Source: Candidatus Omnitrophota bacterium (GTDB lineage Bacteria > Omnitrophota > Gorgyraeia > Velamenicoccales > Velamenicoccaceae). Taken from it: a stretch of DNA of 33,860 nt. Position numbers and translations under genes: made by a program. Below the pieces are notes generated by a model. It had not been told where the DNA came from. It saw only the letters and a list, made by a program, of their open reading frames with translations, and ran no database searches. Shown piece by piece: positions 31,034 to 33,860 of the stretch (its first letter is position 1; every line of letters begins with the position of its first letter). The stretch is taken from positions 1 to 33,860 of the forward strand of contig DMEU01000024.1 in assembly GCA_003451585.1 (NCBI GenBank). Direction: 5' to 3'.

Positions 31034-31156
31034 ATCATAGCTGTCCAAATTAGTGTCATTGCGAACCCTTCGCTTCGCTCAAGGGCAGGCTCCGGGAAAC
31101 AATCTTATCGAAAGGAAGATTGTTTCGTCGCTTACGCTCCTCGCAATGACACGCTA
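31034..31156. repeat. Dispersed hairpin repeat, copy 2
   Basis: 123 bp with the same ends as the element at 19582-19679 (terminal inverted repeats 31053-31064 and 31141-31152), but with about 25 bp extra in the left arm (CCTTCGCTTCGCTCAAGGGC region). It lies in the middle of the glpA-type operon. Confidence 0.85.
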
Positions 31157-31251
31157 TTGAAATCTCAAAAAACTGTTACCGGCGATAAACGCTGCTTAAT
31201 TTAACCATAAGTGATTAAATGCGCAATTAATCAATCATAATTCATAATTAA

Positions 31252-32226
31252 TCATTGCTTTTTAATGTACTCCGCCGCCATGCGGCCGGCAAGTTCGCTG
31301 TCGCGCGTCACGGAATCCGCCAGGTCATAGATCTTACATGCGTTACCACAGACAAAGACCCCGTCTATAGAAGTCTTGTTGACCTCTTTGGCTATAGGGA
31401 CATTCGTCTTCTTGTCTAATTCCACACCCGCCATCTCGAGCAGCTCATTCTCCGGTATAAGCCCAACCGATATCAAGACGGTATCACAGGTGATATCGAA
31501 TCTTGAACCTGCTATCTCGTTAAAATTCTCGTCTACTTGCGCCACTCCCACCTTCTCCACCCTGTCTCTGCCATAAATACGGGTTATCTTATGCTTCAAA
31601 TAGAACGGTATATCGAAATCTTCTACGCACTGCACGACATTCCGCGTTAAACCGCGTGTCTCCTTTTGGATCTCTACGACGCCCTTGACCTTCGCGCCTT
31701 CAAGGGTGAATCTTCGCGCCATGATAAGGCCGATATCGCCGGAGCCTACGATAACGACTTCTCTGCCGGGCAAAAGCCCTTCGATATTTATCAGCTTCTG
31801 CGCCAGCCCGGCGGAAAAAATACCTGCGGGCCTGGTGCCCGCGATAGGGATCATTTCACGGGTCTTCTCCCGCGCCCCTGTAGCCATGATCAGGGCTCCC
31901 GCCTTTATTTGCACAAGGCCTCCGGGTTTCAGGTAAGTCAGCACCTTATCTTTTGTCAGCGAAACGACGAATGACCTTAAACTGAGCTCGATATCTTTTA
32001 CGGCCCTGATCTTTTTGATAAAACGCCCGGCGTATTCAGGGCCCGTCAAAACTTCTTTAAAATAATCCAGGCCGAACCCCGTATGGACGCATTGGTTAAG
32101 GATACCACCGAGATACTGGTCTCTCTCAAGAAGCAATATATCCCGTACCCCATGTTCATAAGCTGACAATGCCGCGGCCATACCTGCCGGGCCTGCGCCC
32201 ACTATTACAAGATCACGCTCAATCAT
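31252..32226 (-). CDS. FAD/NAD(P)-dependent oxidoreductase of the GlpA-DUF1667 triad
   Basis: A 324-residue two-dinucleotide-binding flavoprotein. GAGPAGMAAA (about 10-19) binds FAD, VGSGDIGLIMARR binds NAD(P), and VFVCGNACKIYDLADS near the end is the second FAD motif. A typical redox CxxC is absent. With the GlpA-like and DUF1667 proteins it probably forms an electron-transfer complex that passes electrons from glycerol-3-phosphate (or a related substrate) to NAD(P). It lies 35 bp after the GlpA-like gene. Confidence 0.88.
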   Translation of the reverse strand: MIERDLVIVGAGPAGMAAALSAYEHGVRDILLLERDQYLGGILNQCVHTGFGLDYFKEVLTGPEYAGRFIKKIRAVKDIELSLRSFVVSLTKDKVLTYLKPGGLVQIKAGALIMATGAREKTREMIPIAGTRPAGIFSAGLAQKLINIEGLLPGREVVIVGSGDIGLIMARRFTLEGAKVKGVVEIQKETRGLTRNVVQCVEDFDIPFYLKHKITRIYGRDRVEKVGVAQVDENFNEIAGSRFDITCDTVLISVGLIPENELLEMAGVELDKKTNVPIAKEVNKTSIDGVFVCGNACKIYDLADSVTRDSELAGRMAAEYIKKQ

Positions 32227-32261
32227 ATATTGGTTTGGTTATGTTAAAAATACGGATCACG

Positions 32262-33698
32262 TTACCTAACTACCGATCCTCTCTCCTGGCAAACAATCTC
32301 AGACCCAGGACCCCTCTTTGTCACTTCTATCAACGGGATTTTCTTTTCTTCTGCCAATATCTTCATGATCCTCGTAGTACAGAAACTGCCGTGGCAACGG
32401 CCGGCCTGAGCGCGCGTCCTGAATTTTACGCCGTCTAAAGTGCAGGCGCCTCGGGCTATGGCATCTTTGACCTCTTTTGCCGAAACCATCTCACAGCGGC
32501 ACACAATGTCACCGTAAGAACCGTCTTTTTTAATAAGACGTTTTGTGGCGGGCAGCGGTATCGCGAATAAATGCGTAGTCTTTTTGCGGTACTTGTGAAA
32601 AATAAATTTTCGTTTCAACTTCAAGCCGTTCTTTTTAAGGATATCTGCGGCCGCAAGGGCAATGGCAGGTGCGGCGGTCAACCCCGGCGACTGGATGCCG
32701 GCAACATTTATAAAGCCAGGGACAATATCCTCGTGCCGTATTATAAAATCATCTCCGGCCACAGGCCTTAAGCCGGCAAAATAGGCTATGATATCGCGCT
32801 TTTCAACAGCAGGCACGAGCCTTTGCGCCCCTTCAAGCACTTTTTTAAGGCCATCGTCTGAGGTCGACAAGTCATCCTTTTCTTCGACATCCTGGGCGGT
32901 CGGGCCTATCATCGGATTGCCGTCGGAAGTCCTGATCATCAAGATACCCTTTGAAGCCTTCGAAGGCAGCGGGAAGATAAGGCGGCCGGTTAAATACTGC
33001 TTCTTCTTATCCAGGAGGTACTCTTGGCCCTTTCGCGGTTTGATCGTAAAACTATCCGCGCCGGCCATCTTTGCCACTTCGTCGGCGAAAAGGCCTGCGG
33101 CATTAATGACATAACGCGCGCGAAAAACCAGGCCTGCGGCAAATATCTCAAAAGGCCTGGATGTTATGATCTTTTCAACCTTCGCCCGCGTATAAATATC
33201 CACGCCGTTCTTGGCGGCATTTTCCGAAAGCGCGTACACAAGCCTGTAAGGGCTGATGATCCCGGCAGTCGGGGCATAGAGCGCGGTAAGGACAGAACGG
33301 TTAAGGTTTGGTTCATTGGCTTTCAGCCAAGCGCTATCAACCATCTTCAATCTTCTTACGCCCAGCGACTCGGCGTCTTTTTTAAGCTGTAAAAGGCGCG
33401 CCCGCTCCTCTTCATTAAAAGCAACGATCAGCTCGCCGACTTCCTTGAAATCAGCGCCTAATTCAGAGGAGATCTTGCGAATGAGCCTGTTACCCTGGAC
33501 GCAAAGGCGGGATTTTAAAAGATGGGGCGGCATCTGCGTCCCGGGATGAATGATGCCGCTATTGGATTTGGAGACCCCGAAGGCGAGCTCCTCTTCTTTC
33601 TCAAGCAAAGCTATCTTCAACTTATAACGGGAAAGCTCGCGCGCGATCGACGCCCCAACCACACCCCCGCCAATTATCACCACATCGTAAATATGCAT
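32262..33698 (-). CDS. glpA: GlpA-like FAD-dependent glycerol-3-phosphate dehydrogenase with Fe-S domain
   Basis: A 478-residue DAO-fold flavoprotein. VVIIGGGVVGASIARELS starts the FAD-binding domain, and GKSNSG-type and IIHPGTQMPP segments follow as in GlpA/LhgO-type enzymes. The C-terminal BFD-like [2Fe-2S] domain has CxC (Cys400, 402) and CHGSFC (Cys435, 440). It oxidises glycerol-3-phosphate or a 2-hydroxy acid in this fold; the DUF1667-linked context favours the former. It begins the triad operon and has a near-leaderless promoter. Confidence 0.88.
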   Translation of the reverse strand: MHIYDVVIIGGGVVGASIARELSRYKLKIALLEKEEELAFGVSKSNSGIIHPGTQMPPHLLKSRLCVQGNRLIRKISSELGADFKEVGELIVAFNEEERARLLQLKKDAESLGVRRLKMVDSAWLKANEPNLNRSVLTALYAPTAGIISPYRLVYALSENAAKNGVDIYTRAKVEKIITSRPFEIFAAGLVFRARYVINAAGLFADEVAKMAGADSFTIKPRKGQEYLLDKKKQYLTGRLIFPLPSKASKGILMIRTSDGNPMIGPTAQDVEEKDDLSTSDDGLKKVLEGAQRLVPAVEKRDIIAYFAGLRPVAGDDFIIRHEDIVPGFINVAGIQSPGLTAAPAIALAAADILKKNGLKLKRKFIFHKYRKKTTHLFAIPLPATKRLIKKDGSYGDIVCRCEMVSAKEVKDAIARGACTLDGVKFRTRAQAGRCHGSFCTTRIMKILAEEKKIPLIEVTKRGPGSEIVCQERGSVVR

Positions 33699-33709
33699 AT
33701 TATACCCGC

Positions 33710-33738
33710 ATTATAATCCACTATTTAACCTCAATCAA
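33710..33738 (-). promoter_or_regulatory. Sigma70-type promoter of the glpA-like operon
   Basis: Minus-strand TTGATT (33733-33738), 17-bp spacer, TATAAT (33710-33715). The predicted transcript starts about 5 nt before the ATG at 33698, so the mRNA would be nearly leaderless. Confidence 0.6.
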
Positions 33739-33748
33739 CTACTACCAC

Positions 33749-33858
33749 AGCCGCTTCCAGCATTTTTCTGTATACAGTACTTCAATAATATTCATTAGCC
33801 TTCACGGGCCGCCGGTAATAGCCTATTTTAGCCTACAAAGCCGCTTCCGGCATTTTTT
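33749..33858. repeat. Paired short direct repeats upstream of glpA-like gene
   Basis: AGCCGCTTCCRGCATTTTT occurs at 33749-33767 and again at 33839-33857. The complementary core GCCGGAAGCGGC is at window bases 1-12, and a shorter version is at 19923-19931. This looks like a small repeat family. Confidence 0.6.
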
Positions 33859-33860
33859 CC

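Noticed and set aside
31013..31251. A tRNA, small RNA or extra gene in the spacer before the DUF1667 gene
   Set aside because: The hairpins belong to the dispersed repeat and the remainder is AT-rich without cloverleaf or frame.
1..33860. CRISPR arrays, prophage or insertion sequences
   Set aside because: No regularly spaced direct repeats, integrase, phage structural gene or transposase is visible on either strand.

Overview
The window is 33.9 kb of tightly packed chromosome in which all 35 genes I can support lie on the minus strand. The start of the window is therefore its downstream end. An outer-membrane beta-barrel of the TorF/Gcw_chp type, a Wzx/Wzy-type polysaccharide locus, HflK/HflC and a GlpA-like flavoprotein point to a diderm, probably anaerobic or microaerophilic bacterium. 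The many short palindromic intergenic repeats and unusual gene mixtures recall uncultured groundwater lineages such as Omnitrophota. That phylum guess is an impression, not something the sequence proves. I see no rRNA, tRNA, CRISPR array or transposase.

Layout in transcription order (right to left). (1) 33.7-30.6 kb: a GlpA-like dehydrogenase with a C-terminal Fe-S domain, a second FAD/NAD oxidoreductase and a DUF1667 Cys-rich protein. A dispersed repeat separates the last two. (2) 30.6-29.0 kb: an ArsR-family repressor with a visible autoregulated, near-leaderless promoter, a 51-bp palindrome, a DsrE-like protein and an ArsM-like methyltransferase. (3) 28.9-22.8 kb: a nucleoside phosphorylase, a terminator, a cation/proton antiporter fused to a PTS-EIIA domain, an HtpX-type protease carrying a canonical EF-hand loop, and an ABC-F ATPase. 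(4) 22.8-15.9 kb: a nitrogen island with one porin, three ammonium transporters, three P-II proteins and a tiny HTH gene. Its two clear promoters (TTGACA-17-TATATT and TTGACA-16-TATAAT) are each followed by a 5' leader with tandem intrinsic terminators. Most of these terminators are overlapped by a small hairpin that would exclude them. (5) 15.8-12.8 kb: a coiled-coil membrane protein, a PCP_red-domain protein, a secreted protein of unknown function, a pyridoxamine-oxidase-like flavoprotein and an unknown protein. (6) 12.8-9.5 kb: hflK-hflC, a terminator and an MFS transporter. (7) 9.4-0.07 kb: a surface-polysaccharide operon with flippase, MurL-like PP-loop protein, divergent IspD/TarI-type cytidylyltransferase, membrane acyltransferase, CDP-glycerol-type transferase, Wzy polymerase, GT4 transferase and an Alg14/Alg13-like pair.

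The best candidate for an undescribed system is the nitrogen island. The porin would admit substrate across the outer membrane, the Amt proteins would move ammonium across the inner membrane, and each Amt has its own P-II regulator. None of the P-II proteins has the uridylylated Tyr51. RNA leaders with repeated terminator/anti-terminator pairs, reminiscent of ANTAR-protein targets, stand in front of the two promoter-led units. Two of the amt-glnK pairs show patchy near-identity that looks like gene conversion. Secondary points are the EF-hand in HtpX, the IspD-like enzyme without its HDAARP segment beside a teichoic-acid-type transferase, and the ArsR-DsrE-methyltransferase cassette that lacks expected arsenic-binding cysteines.
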